In this document: positions 40,112-48,639 of the stretch, piece after piece
How the letters are laid out: each line of letters begins with the position of its first letter
How positions within the stretch are numbered: the stretch's first letter is position 1
Assembly: GCA_945897795.1 (NCBI GenBank)
Contig: CAMDFT010000006.1
Coordinates: forward strand, 1-64,000
DNA length: 64,000 nucleotides
Direction: 5' to 3'
Source of the DNA: Limnohabitans sp. Rim8
GTDB lineage: Bacteria; Pseudomonadota; Gammaproteobacteria; Burkholderiales; Burkholderiaceae_C
Program-made: the position numbers and the translations under genes
Notes under the pieces: generated by a model
Seen by the model: the letters and a program-made list of their open reading frames with translations, nothing else
Databases searched by the model: none
Told to the model about the DNA's origin: nothing

Positions 40112-41353
40112 TCAGTCGGAAAGAGGCTGCTGCGGCTTGGTAGCCAGCATGAAGGACAGCGAGCCCAGTGCCGCCAGCAAGGCCAATAGGCTAAAGCCCA
40201 GCTGGTAATCGCCCGTCAGGTCGGCCAGCACCCCGGCAATCATGGGGCCAGCAATTTGGCCCAGCGCAATGATCGCCGCCGACAGCCCCAGGATCAGGCC
40301 AATGGCGTTGCGGCCGAAATAATCGGCGCGGATGGCCTGCATGAAAGGGCCGCGCAAGCCCCATGCGATGCCATGGAACACCCCGAACGCCACCAGCATG
40401 GCCATGCTGGTGGCATAGGTCAGGCACAGCATGCCAATGCCGTGGGCCAGCATGCACAGGGCGGCGACCTTTCTTTTGTCGAACCAGTCACCCATGGTGG
40501 CGCCCATCAGCACCCCGGCCAGTTGGCCAAAGGTCATGATCAGGATCACCCAGCTGGCGGTGGCCACCGAATAGCCCAAGCCTTCTTTCATGTGGGTGAT
40601 GGCATGCACATTCACGGCCGAAACCACCAGCAGGGCCAAGCCGTGGCCAATCGCCAGCATCCAGAAGGCGCGGGTACGCAAGGCTTGACCGACGGTGAAC
40701 TCGATCTGGGGAGGAGATGCTGTTTGGCCTTCGCGCTCGGTCGCCGCGCGCATGGCGGGGTCGATGCCGTCGATGTGCTCGCCATGGTCTTCGGGTCGTC
40801 TTCGGATCATGCCGGCCATCGGCAGGCCCGTCAGCAAAACCAGCACGCCCGATCCGGCCGCCGTGGCACGCCAGCCCCAATGCTGCATGGACCACGCCAT
40901 CAGCGGCACCACCAGCCCGCCCATGGCCAGGCCCAGGCTCATGATGGACAGGGCGCGGGCGCGGAATTTCTCGAACCACTGCACCAAGGCCACCGACAGG
41001 GGAAAGTAGCCACCCAAGCTGGCCCCAATGGCCATCAATACTGAGCTGACATAAAAGGTGGTCACGCTGTCGACCTGACTGAGCAAGAGCAAACCTGCGC
41101 TGAACAGCACCATGCCCAAGCGGATCATTTTCTGAGGGCCTACCCGGTCCATCACCCAGCCCAAAACCGGGCCGATGATGGCCGCCTCGACCGATTGCAG
41201 GGCGGCAGCACCGGACAAAGTGGTTTTGCTCCAACCCATCTCGTCGGACAGGACCGCGATGTACAGGCCCAGCGCTTGGGTAAGGAAGGCGGCCAGCAGG
41301 AACTGGATGCCACAGGCGGCACCGACCATGCGCCAGCCGTAAAACACCTTCAC
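40112..41353 (-). CDS. MFS transporter
   Basis: GWRMVGAACGIQFLLAAFLTQALGLYIAVLSDEMGWSKTTLSGAAALQSVEAAIIGPVLGWVMDRVGPQKMIRLG; GTG start. Confidence 0.9.
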   Translation of the reverse strand: MKVFYGWRMVGAACGIQFLLAAFLTQALGLYIAVLSDEMGWSKTTLSGAAALQSVEAAIIGPVLGWVMDRVGPQKMIRLGMVLFSAGLLLLSQVDSVTTFYVSSVLMAIGASLGGYFPLSVALVQWFEKFRARALSIMSLGLAMGGLVVPLMAWSMQHWGWRATAAGSGVLVLLTGLPMAGMIRRRPEDHGEHIDGIDPAMRAATEREGQTASPPQIEFTVGQALRTRAFWMLAIGHGLALLVVSAVNVHAITHMKEGLGYSVATASWVILIMTFGQLAGVLMGATMGDWFDKRKVAALCMLAHGIGMLCLTYATSMAMLVAFGVFHGIAWGLRGPFMQAIRADYFGRNAIGLILGLSAAIIALGQIAGPMIAGVLADLTGDYQLGFSLLALLAALGSLSFMLATKPQQPLSD

Positions 41354-42082
41354 AAAGAGCCTCCTGTGTGCAAACCATGCGCTGGTCTAAGGAGGGTTCT
41401 TTGAATGGGGACTGGCCAAACTGGCGGTGTCATGGGGTGTGCTTTTACATGGAGCATGGCTTGCCTACATGTTGGCACGCCAGATGGAAGTGGCATGTCC
41501 CGCATTGGACCGACTGCGCGCTCTAACTTGTTCGTAGGCAGCAACAGAGTAGATAAGTTTCTACGCTGAAGCCAGCAGCGTCGGAGCTGAACCTACCGAC
41601 CTGCTTTTAAGGTGATGGATCAATAGACACCACAGGGACTCTGAATACTGGCCATTGCAGACAGTGGATTGAATTAGTCTTGCTTGGGCTTGGGTCGCAA
41701 GTCAATTTTTAAGCGGGGCGCATCATTTTGGGTTGCGGCAGGCCAATGGGCATGTTCGACGTTGGCAGAGGCGACCATGCCCAGTTGTGGAGAGCCGCAA
41801 TCGAAGGAGCCTGTGGCGCTGGGCTTGTACATGTAGCACGCCAGGCGGCTCATGAGCTGCGAGATAAATTGGCGAAGCATGTGAAGGCCTTTGGGGATGA
41901 AAATCAGTCAATTAACGACACATACAGTATGGTGCTTTTAATCCCTGTTGGCTTTATGGAAAACCCTTGACTTTCATGGTGTTTCAGTCATTTTGAGCGG
42001 TCAATCCATGGCGATCCGGCAGAGGCTAGTGCATGCGCAGTGCAGGCCCGGACATGCGGTGCAGCTTCTACAATCCTTGAAT

Positions 42083-44509
42083 ATGCTGTCAGACACCTCC
42101 CAGAACACTTCTTCCCCCTTGCTCGCCCAGCTCAACGAAGAGCAGCTCCGAGCCGTGGCTTTGCCGTCAGAGCATGCGTTGATCCTGGCTGGGGCGGGCT
42201 CTGGCAAAACCCGGGTGCTGACCACGCGCATTGCCTGGTTGCTGCAGACTTCGCAGGTCTCGCCCGGTGGCATTTTGGCCGTCACTTTCACCAACAAAGC
42301 CGCCAAAGAGATGAAGCTGCGTTTGCAGTCCATGCTGCCGGTGAACGTGAATGCCATGTGGATTGGCACATTTCACGGCCTGTGCAACCGCTTTTTGCGG
42401 GCGCATTACCAGCTGGCGGGGCTGCCGCAGACTTTTCAAATCTTGGACACGCAAGACCAGCTGTCGGCGGTCAAGCGCTTGTGCAAGCAGTTCAATGTGG
42501 ACGAAGACCGCTTTCCGCCCAAGCAGGTGCAATATTTCATTTCGGGTTGCAAAGAAGACGGCCAACGCCCCGGTGATGTGCCGGTGCGCGACGACGAGAC
42601 CCGCCGCAAGGTGGAGCTGTACCAGCTGTACGAAGAGCAATGCCAGCGCGAGGGCGTGGTGGACTTTGGCGAGCTGATGCTGCGCGCGTATGAATTGCTG
42701 CGCGACAACGTGCATGTGCGCGAGCATTACCGCCGCCGCTTTCGCCATATTTTGGTGGACGAGTTTCAGGACACCAACAAGCTGCAATACGCCTGGCTCA
42801 AACAGTTGGCGGGTTTGCCGGGTGAGGGGGCTCATGACGGCGGTGGGTGCGCCATCTTGGCCGTGGGCGACGACGACCAGAGCATCTACGCCTTCCGGGG
42901 TGCGCGCGTAGGCAACATGGCCGACTTTGTGCGCGAGTTTCAGGTGCAGCACCAGATCAAGTTAGAGCAAAACTACCGCAGCTACAGCAATATCCTCGAC
43001 TCGGCCAACCACCTGATCAGCCACAACAAAACCCGGCTGGGCAAAACCCTCCGCACCGATCAGGGCGCGGGCGAACCCGTGCGGGTGGTGGAGTCGCCGT
43101 CTGACTTTGCCGAGGCGCAATGGCTGGTAGAAGAGCTGCGCCAGTTGGTCAAACAAGACGGTTTTGAGCGCAAGGAAGTGGCGCTGCTGTACCGCAGCAA
43201 CGCCCAAAGCCGGGTGCTCGAAACCGCGCTGTTCAACGCCGGGTTTCCGTACCGCGTGTACGGCGGTTTGCGCTTTTTTGAACGCGCCGAGATCAAGCAC
43301 GCGCTGGCCTATTTGCGCCTGATGGAGAACCCCAACGACGACACCAGCTTTTTGCGGGTGGTCAACTTTCCGCCGCGCGGCATCGGGGCGCGCAGCATCG
43401 AGCAATTGCAAGACGCAGCGCGTGCCGCAGGCTGTTCGCTGCACGATGCGGTGAGCGCCACCACCGGCAAGGCCGGGGCCAATCTGGCCGCCTTTGTGGC
43501 CATGGTCGATGTGCTGCGCGAACAGACCGAGGGCATGACCTTGCGCGAGATCATTGACTTGGTGCTGGACAAGACCGGACTGGTCAACCACTACCGCGCC
43601 GAAAAAGAAGGCGCCGACCGGGTGGAGAACTTGGAAGAACTGGTCAACGCTGCCGAGAGCTTTGTGACGCAAGAAGGCTTTGGCCGCAGCGCGGTGGCGA
43701 TGCCGCAAGGCTTGTCGCAAAGCCCGGCCAGCCAGGGCTTGAGCGCTGCGCCTGCATCAGACTTGGGCACGATCGATGAGTTCAGCGAAGACGGCGTGAT
43801 CATGAGCCCCTTGGCCGCCTTCCTCACCCACGCATCGCTGGAGGCGGGCGACAACCAAGCCCAAGCGGGCGAAGACGCGGTGCAGTTGATGACGGTGCAC
43901 GCCAGCAAGGGCTTGGAGTTTGACGCGGTGTTCATCACGGGCCTAGAGGAAGGTCTGTTCCCCCATGAAAATGCCATGAACGACTTTGACGGCTTGGAAG
44001 AAGAACGCCGACTCATGTACGTTGCCATCACCCGCGCCCGCAAGCGTTTGTATTTGAGCCATTCGCAAACCCGCATGTTGCACGGCCAGACCCGCTACAA
44101 CCTGAAAAGCCGCTTTCTGGAAGAGTTGCCCGAGGAGTGCCTGAAGTGGATCACGCCCAAAAGCGCCGGGTTTTCGAACCTGGGCAGCGCGGGCGGTGGG
44201 GGCGGTCATGGCACTGGGGCTTCGGGTGGCGGCTGGCCGCAAACCCCAGCCTTCAACCGCCATGCTCGTCCGGCCTGGGGCCAAAGCAGTCTGAGCACCG
44301 AAACCTACAAAAGCCCGCCCGTGCCGGTGCAAAAAGCCGAGCCCGAGCACGGCATTAGCGCAGGTAAAAATGTGTTTCACGCCAAGTTTGGTGAGGGTAA
44401 AGTACTGGCCGTTGAAGGCATGGGTGCCGATGCCCGCGCCCAGGTCAACTTTCCGCGTCATGGCATCAAATGGCTGGCGCTGAGCGTGGCCAAACTCACG
44501 GTGGTTTAA
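42083..44509 (+). CDS. uvrD: UvrD/Rep-family ATP-dependent DNA helicase
   Basis: LNEEQLRAVALPSEHALILAGAGSGKTRVLTTRIAWLL, AVTFTNKAAKEMKLRL, ILVDEFQDTNKLQYAWLK, LMTVHASKGLEFDAVFITGLEEGLFPHE. Confidence 0.94.
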   Translation: MLSDTSQNTSSPLLAQLNEEQLRAVALPSEHALILAGAGSGKTRVLTTRIAWLLQTSQVSPGGILAVTFTNKAAKEMKLRLQSMLPVNVNAMWIGTFHGLCNRFLRAHYQLAGLPQTFQILDTQDQLSAVKRLCKQFNVDEDRFPPKQVQYFISGCKEDGQRPGDVPVRDDETRRKVELYQLYEEQCQREGVVDFGELMLRAYELLRDNVHVREHYRRRFRHILVDEFQDTNKLQYAWLKQLAGLPGEGAHDGGGCAILAVGDDDQSIYAFRGARVGNMADFVREFQVQHQIKLEQNYRSYSNILDSANHLISHNKTRLGKTLRTDQGAGEPVRVVESPSDFAEAQWLVEELRQLVKQDGFERKEVALLYRSNAQSRVLETALFNAGFPYRVYGGLRFFERAEIKHALAYLRLMENPNDDTSFLRVVNFPPRGIGARSIEQLQDAARAAGCSLHDAVSATTGKAGANLAAFVAMVDVLREQTEGMTLREIIDLVLDKTGLVNHYRAEKEGADRVENLEELVNAAESFVTQEGFGRSAVAMPQGLSQSPASQGLSAAPASDLGTIDEFSEDGVIMSPLAAFLTHASLEAGDNQAQAGEDAVQLMTVHASKGLEFDAVFITGLEEGLFPHENAMNDFDGLEEERRLMYVAITRARKRLYLSHSQTRMLHGQTRYNLKSRFLEELPEECLKWITPKSAGFSNLGSAGGGGGHGTGASGGGWPQTPAFNRHARPAWGQSSLSTETYKSPPVPVQKAEPEHGISAGKNVFHAKFGEGKVLAVEGMGADARAQVNFPRHGIKWLALSVAKLTVV

Positions 44510-44535
44510 ACCCTATTCCTGTTCTGAAAGTCCCC

Positions 44536-45012
44536 ATGAAAATCACCCAAGACACCGTCGTCACCATGCAGTACAAAGTCACCAACGTCCAAGGCCAGTT
44601 GCTGGACAAGGCGAACGAGCCCACCTCGTATTTGCACGGCGGCTACGACAACACTTTTCCCAAAATTGAACAAGCGCTGGAAGGCCAAGAGGTGGGCTTC
44701 AGCACCACGCTCAAGCTGGCCCCGGCCGACGCCTTTGGTGAGCGAGACGAGAGCTTGGTTCAGACCATCCCCAAAAGTGAATTTCCACCGGGGGTGAAGG
44801 TGGGTGGGCAGCTGCGCGGGCGCTCTGCTGAGGGTCAGGAGCAGGTCTTCAATGTGGTGAAGATCAAGGGCGACAAGGTGATGTTGGACGCCAACCACCC
44901 CTGGGCAGGTCAACACCTGACGCTGACGCTCAAGGTGCTGGAGGTGCGCGCCGCCAGTGCCGATGAGGTGACGCACCGGCATGCGCACGGTGCGCACGGC
45001 CACCACCACTGA
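44536..45012 (+). CDS. FKBP-type peptidyl-prolyl isomerase, SlyD-like with His-rich tail
   Basis: TVVTMQYKVTNVQGQLLDKANEPTSYLHGGYDNTFPKIEQALEGQEVGFSTTLKLAPADAFGERDESLVQ...HRHAHGAHGHHH. Confidence 0.92.
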   Translation: MKITQDTVVTMQYKVTNVQGQLLDKANEPTSYLHGGYDNTFPKIEQALEGQEVGFSTTLKLAPADAFGERDESLVQTIPKSEFPPGVKVGGQLRGRSAEGQEQVFNVVKIKGDKVMLDANHPWAGQHLTLTLKVLEVRAASADEVTHRHAHGAHGHHH

Positions 45013-45050
45013 TCAGCCCCGGGCCCGTTGCCCCGCTTGTGCCGAGCGCC

Positions 45051-45845
45051 TCAGTTCAGAGGCTCGGGCGCCGCTTCGTCGAGCACGTCGGTGGCAAAGC
45101 AGTCGCGCACAGAAAACAGCATGGAGCTGAAGAACATGGCCGCCACCATCAGGGCCATGGGCATGAAGGTGGCCATCATCAACTGGGGGTTGCCCAGCAG
45201 GCTGGTGATCAACAAGGCCAGCACCCCCGAGGCCAGAAAAATTGCGGCCCAGGCCGCCACGTAAACCCCAAATGCCTTGAGGTTGCGCCAGCAGGCCATG
45301 AAGCTGAAAAACAGGCTTTTGACTGCAGGCATGCCGTACCAATGCACCAGGGCTGGCGCATGCCAGAACATCATTGAGAGCGGCACATAAAACAGCATCG
45401 AGACCCACAAGGCGGTCTGAAACGATTCGGCCGTGACCACTTCGGGTGTCATCGGCGCACCGCCAAAGTAGACCTTGGCAAAGGTGCCCCCATCGACCAC
45501 CGTCGATATGCCCATCACCAGCAAGAAAATGAGCGCGTACAGCCCGCCCAGCTGGAGCATGTTTTTGCGGTGCGGCCCCGCCTTGAACGCCACAAACAGC
45601 ACGCTGGGCATGGGAAATTTGCCATCAGAGGCCACTTGTGTGGCCGCCATCATGCCCAGTGTGAGCGCAGGCAGCACCACTAAGGCCAACGCGCCGCCGA
45701 TGAACGGGACCACCGAGACCAGCGACACGGTGATCATGAAGATGAAAAACAGCCCCGACATGGCCAGTGGCTGACGCCAGAAGGTGCGCATGCCTTGGCG
45801 GGCCCATTTCAGGCCGGCGCTGGCGGGAACAATTTGCAGGTTCAT
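45051..45845 (-). CDS. Membrane protein of unknown function (BPSS1780-like)
   Basis: MNLQIVPASAGLKWARQGMRTFWRQPLAMSGLFFIFMITVSLVSVVPFIGGALALVVLPALTLGMMAA; multiple TM segments. Confidence 0.8.
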   Translation of the reverse strand: MNLQIVPASAGLKWARQGMRTFWRQPLAMSGLFFIFMITVSLVSVVPFIGGALALVVLPALTLGMMAATQVASDGKFPMPSVLFVAFKAGPHRKNMLQLGGLYALIFLLVMGISTVVDGGTFAKVYFGGAPMTPEVVTAESFQTALWVSMLFYVPLSMMFWHAPALVHWYGMPAVKSLFFSFMACWRNLKAFGVYVAAWAAIFLASGVLALLITSLLGNPQLMMATFMPMALMVAAMFFSSMLFSVRDCFATDVLDEAAPEPLN

Positions 45846-45849
45846 GGTG

Positions 45850-46812
45850 TCAAAAGAGCTCGGAAGTGCAGACAGGGTGATGGACGCGGCCCAGCAGCAC
45901 GCGTTCGAAATGGGTCGGGTCGTGCGGCGTGAGCATGGCAGCTTCGCGGGGCAAATGGTAGTCCCACAGGCGCGAAATCCAAAAACGCAAAGCCCCCGCA
46001 CGCAAAAGGGCTGGCAACAATGTGCGCTCGGCCGCGCTCAAAGGGCGCGCCCGGTTGTAGGCCTGCACCAAGGCCCGGGCACGTTCTCTGACGTGGGAGC
46101 CTGTGGGCAAGTCGGTGCACCAGTCGTTCAGGCAAACCGCCAAGTCAAACAGCCAGGTGTCCACACCTGCAAAGTAAAAGTCAAAGAACCCCGTCAGCTG
46201 CTCGCCTTCGAACATGACGTTGTCGCGAAACAGGTCGGCATGCACGGGGCCCCGGGGCAGGGCGGCATAAGCTGCGCCCTGAGCGATGTGGTTTTGGTAG
46301 GCCAGTTCGCTGCGCAGCAGGCCCGACTGGGTTTGGTCCAAATAGGGCAGCACAACCGGCACGGTCTCGTTCCACCAGGGCAGACCGCGCAAATTGGGCT
46401 GGGTGCGGTGGTAGTCAGCACCGGCCAGGTGCATGCGCGCCAGCATGTCGCCCACGGCGGCGCAATGCACCACTTGGGGCCGTAGTTGGCTTTGTCCGGC
46501 CAGTTTGTTTACTACGGCAGCCGGTTTGCCGTTCACGGTGTGCAGCACATCGCCGTCGCGGTTGGCGGCCGGGTCGGGCACCGGGATGCCGCGCTCGGCC
46601 AGGTGCTTCATCAAGAACAGATAAAAGGGCAGTTGCTCGTGCGTCAGACGCTCGAACAAGGTCAGCACGTACTCACCCTGATCGGTCGACGCAAAGTAGT
46701 TGGTGTTCTCAATGCCGCCCTTGATGCCGCGCAAAGCGGTCAGCTGGCCCAGATTCAGGGCTTGCATCAGGTCGTTGGCCTGGGGTTCGGTGACTTCGGT
46801 GTATACCGCCAT
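45850..46812 (-). CDS. thrB: Homoserine kinase (ThrB, APH-fold type)
   Basis: MIAIMAVYTEVTEPQ-type N-terminus; GIKGGIENTNYFASTDQGEYVLTLFE, GPVHADLFRDNVMFEGEQLTGFFDFYFAGVDTWLFDLAVCLNDWC. Confidence 0.94.
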   Translation of the reverse strand: MAVYTEVTEPQANDLMQALNLGQLTALRGIKGGIENTNYFASTDQGEYVLTLFERLTHEQLPFYLFLMKHLAERGIPVPDPAANRDGDVLHTVNGKPAAVVNKLAGQSQLRPQVVHCAAVGDMLARMHLAGADYHRTQPNLRGLPWWNETVPVVLPYLDQTQSGLLRSELAYQNHIAQGAAYAALPRGPVHADLFRDNVMFEGEQLTGFFDFYFAGVDTWLFDLAVCLNDWCTDLPTGSHVRERARALVQAYNRARPLSAAERTLLPALLRAGALRFWISRLWDYHLPREAAMLTPHDPTHFERVLLGRVHHPVCTSELF

Positions 46813-46936
46813 GATTGCAATAGGTGGCCTGAAGTGAGGCCTGTAAAGGGGCAAAGGGGAGATTGTAGGCGGGGGAGACGGGCTGATTGCACAGTCCACA
46901 AGGAAGCCGTTGGTCAGCAACGGGCCTGTATGGGCG

Positions 46937-48133
46937 TCATGTCTGCGTTGAAAGTGCCAGTCCCTTGCGCCATTCCGCCAGCATCGTCGCCCCGATTTTC
47001 TTGAATGCGGTGTGTTGAGCCATGTGCTGACGGGCTTCTTCGCTGGCCAGCTGCATGCCTTGAGCCACTTGGGCCAGCAGGGTCTGGGCGTGCGCTGGCG
47101 TCATGTGGCAATGGGTGCGCGCAAAGTTGATCAGGGTTTTGGCGCTGGGCCAGCGTTTGGTACCGCCCAAGGTCAGGGCCAGGATGTCGGCAGGTTTGTA
47201 GGCGGTGGTGGTCACCAGATCGTAAATCGGGGCCAGCCGGACTGCACTTTCGGCGTTGTCGTAAAGCACACCAAAATTCTTCAAATGGGCATCGCCATTT
47301 TTCAAGGCGCATGACAAAGCCAGTGCTTTGAAAAAATTTTCCAAAGCTGGGCGGACGTTTTGGGGTGAAACAAAGTCCTGGATACGCCGCGTGATGTTTT
47401 CGTAAGAGCCGTCGTATTTCTGGAGGGCGGTTTTGCCGTTGAGCACACAAAAATCCTCAAAACCCAGGTATTCGCTGTCGGTCAAGTCAAAGCGCTTGAC
47501 CACCAAAAATTGTCCGCCTTGCGAGAGTTCGAACTCGGGCACTTCCAGCCCCGCATGCAGGGCCGCTCGCATGCTGAAATACTCGTTTTCTGCCAGGCGA
47601 GGGTGTTCGGGTGTCCAGGCCTTGACGATGTGTGTGGCACCCCGATGGGTCACTCGGCCGAGGTCTGCGCTGCGCACCAGCACTTTGGGCATGGCCCCAG
47701 AAATACCGGAATGGACGGCGTAGCGACTCAGCAGGCTTTCAAACAAGCCTTCTGCGCCATCGTGGGCCAGCAGGTCGTTCAGATTTTCGCTGGGTACATC
47801 GAGAGCGCTGTCACCCGGCAGGACAAAACGCAGACGGCCAATTTGGGAACGGCCAACGATTTTGAGCAAGGCCAGGGCATCGAAACGGGGGATGACTTTG
47901 CTGAACTCCAGGCGCAGTCGCTCAGCCAGAGCGCCTTCGGGCAGGTTCATGTCAAAGATGGGGTGCAGGGATTTGTTGGCCGATGCGTAGTGTTCGCGCA
48001 CCACGGGCATGCTGAGCGACACGGCCATTTCTGCCGGGCAGGCGGCTTCATAAACAAAGTGGCATTTGTCCGGTTCGGACTCGGGCTTGAAAACACTGCC
48101 CACTTTTTGAGATGCCACATGAACGTCAAGCAT
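46937..48133 (-). CDS. hipA: HipA-family serine/threonine kinase toxin
   Basis: NLPEGALAERLR, GAMPKVLVR, HIVKAW, NEYFSMRAALHAGLEVPEFEL, CALKNGDAHLKNFGVLYDN. Confidence 0.92.
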   Translation of the reverse strand: MLDVHVASQKVGSVFKPESEPDKCHFVYEAACPAEMAVSLSMPVVREHYASANKSLHPIFDMNLPEGALAERLRLEFSKVIPRFDALALLKIVGRSQIGRLRFVLPGDSALDVPSENLNDLLAHDGAEGLFESLLSRYAVHSGISGAMPKVLVRSADLGRVTHRGATHIVKAWTPEHPRLAENEYFSMRAALHAGLEVPEFELSQGGQFLVVKRFDLTDSEYLGFEDFCVLNGKTALQKYDGSYENITRRIQDFVSPQNVRPALENFFKALALSCALKNGDAHLKNFGVLYDNAESAVRLAPIYDLVTTTAYKPADILALTLGGTKRWPSAKTLINFARTHCHMTPAHAQTLLAQVAQGMQLASEEARQHMAQHTAFKKIGATMLAEWRKGLALSTQT

Positions 48134-48377
48134 CGCTTTGCTCTTTCATGAGTTGTTGCAAGGTGGGCCGGCGGGTTTTTTCTTGGGCCACCAGCTCCAG
48201 GCCCAGCGCGGCGCAGACAGAAAGCACTTTGCGGATGCCGATTTCAGACACGGTGCCGTTTTCTATGCCCGACACGGTGGCGCGGCTCATGCCCAAAGAA
48301 GCCGCGAGGCTGGCCTGGGTGATTTTTTTGCGTTTGCGCGTGTGGGCGATGGTTTGGCCGATGTTTTGGAGCGTCAT
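48126..48377 (-). CDS. hipB: HipB-family XRE antitoxin
   Basis: IAHTRKRKKITQASLAASLGMSRATVSGIENGTVSEIGIRKVLSVCAALGLEL; overlaps the hipA start by 8 nt. Confidence 0.93.
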   Translation of the reverse strand: MTLQNIGQTIAHTRKRKKITQASLAASLGMSRATVSGIENGTVSEIGIRKVLSVCAALGLELVAQEKTRRPTLQQLMKEQSDA

Positions 48378-48388
48378 TTTTGCATCCT

Positions 48389-48438
48389 ATGCAGTGCATT
48401 GGTAGTTTAAATCATTTTATGCATTGCATGCAGTGCAT
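48389..48438. promoter_or_regulatory. Three ATGCA-N-TGCAT palindromes upstream of hipB (probable HipB operators)
   Basis: atgcagtgcat at 48389-48399, atgcattgcat at 48419-48429, atgcagtgcat at 48428-48438. Confidence 0.75.
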
Positions 48439-48448
48439 TTTTGGGGGC

Positions 48449-48528
48449 GATGGTGTGTGGGGCCTGCGCCGAGGCTCAGAGGCGCTTCGCTTTGCCACAT
48501 CGCCTCAGCGCAGGCCCCCCACACCATC
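48449..48528. repeat. Long imperfect inverted repeat (27-bp arms, 26-nt loop)
   Basis: gatggtgtgtggggcctgcgccgaggc (48449-48475) versus gcctcagcgcaggccccccacaccatc (48502-48528), 25/27 paired. Confidence 0.85.
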
Positions 48529-48639
48529 TGAAGGTTCATCGGTGGTCACAGCGCTTCGCTTTGCCGCATCACCCTGACACAGGCCCAGCCCCCAATCCTT
48601 CTTGGTCACTTGGGTGTCAACCCGGTACACAATCGAGGG

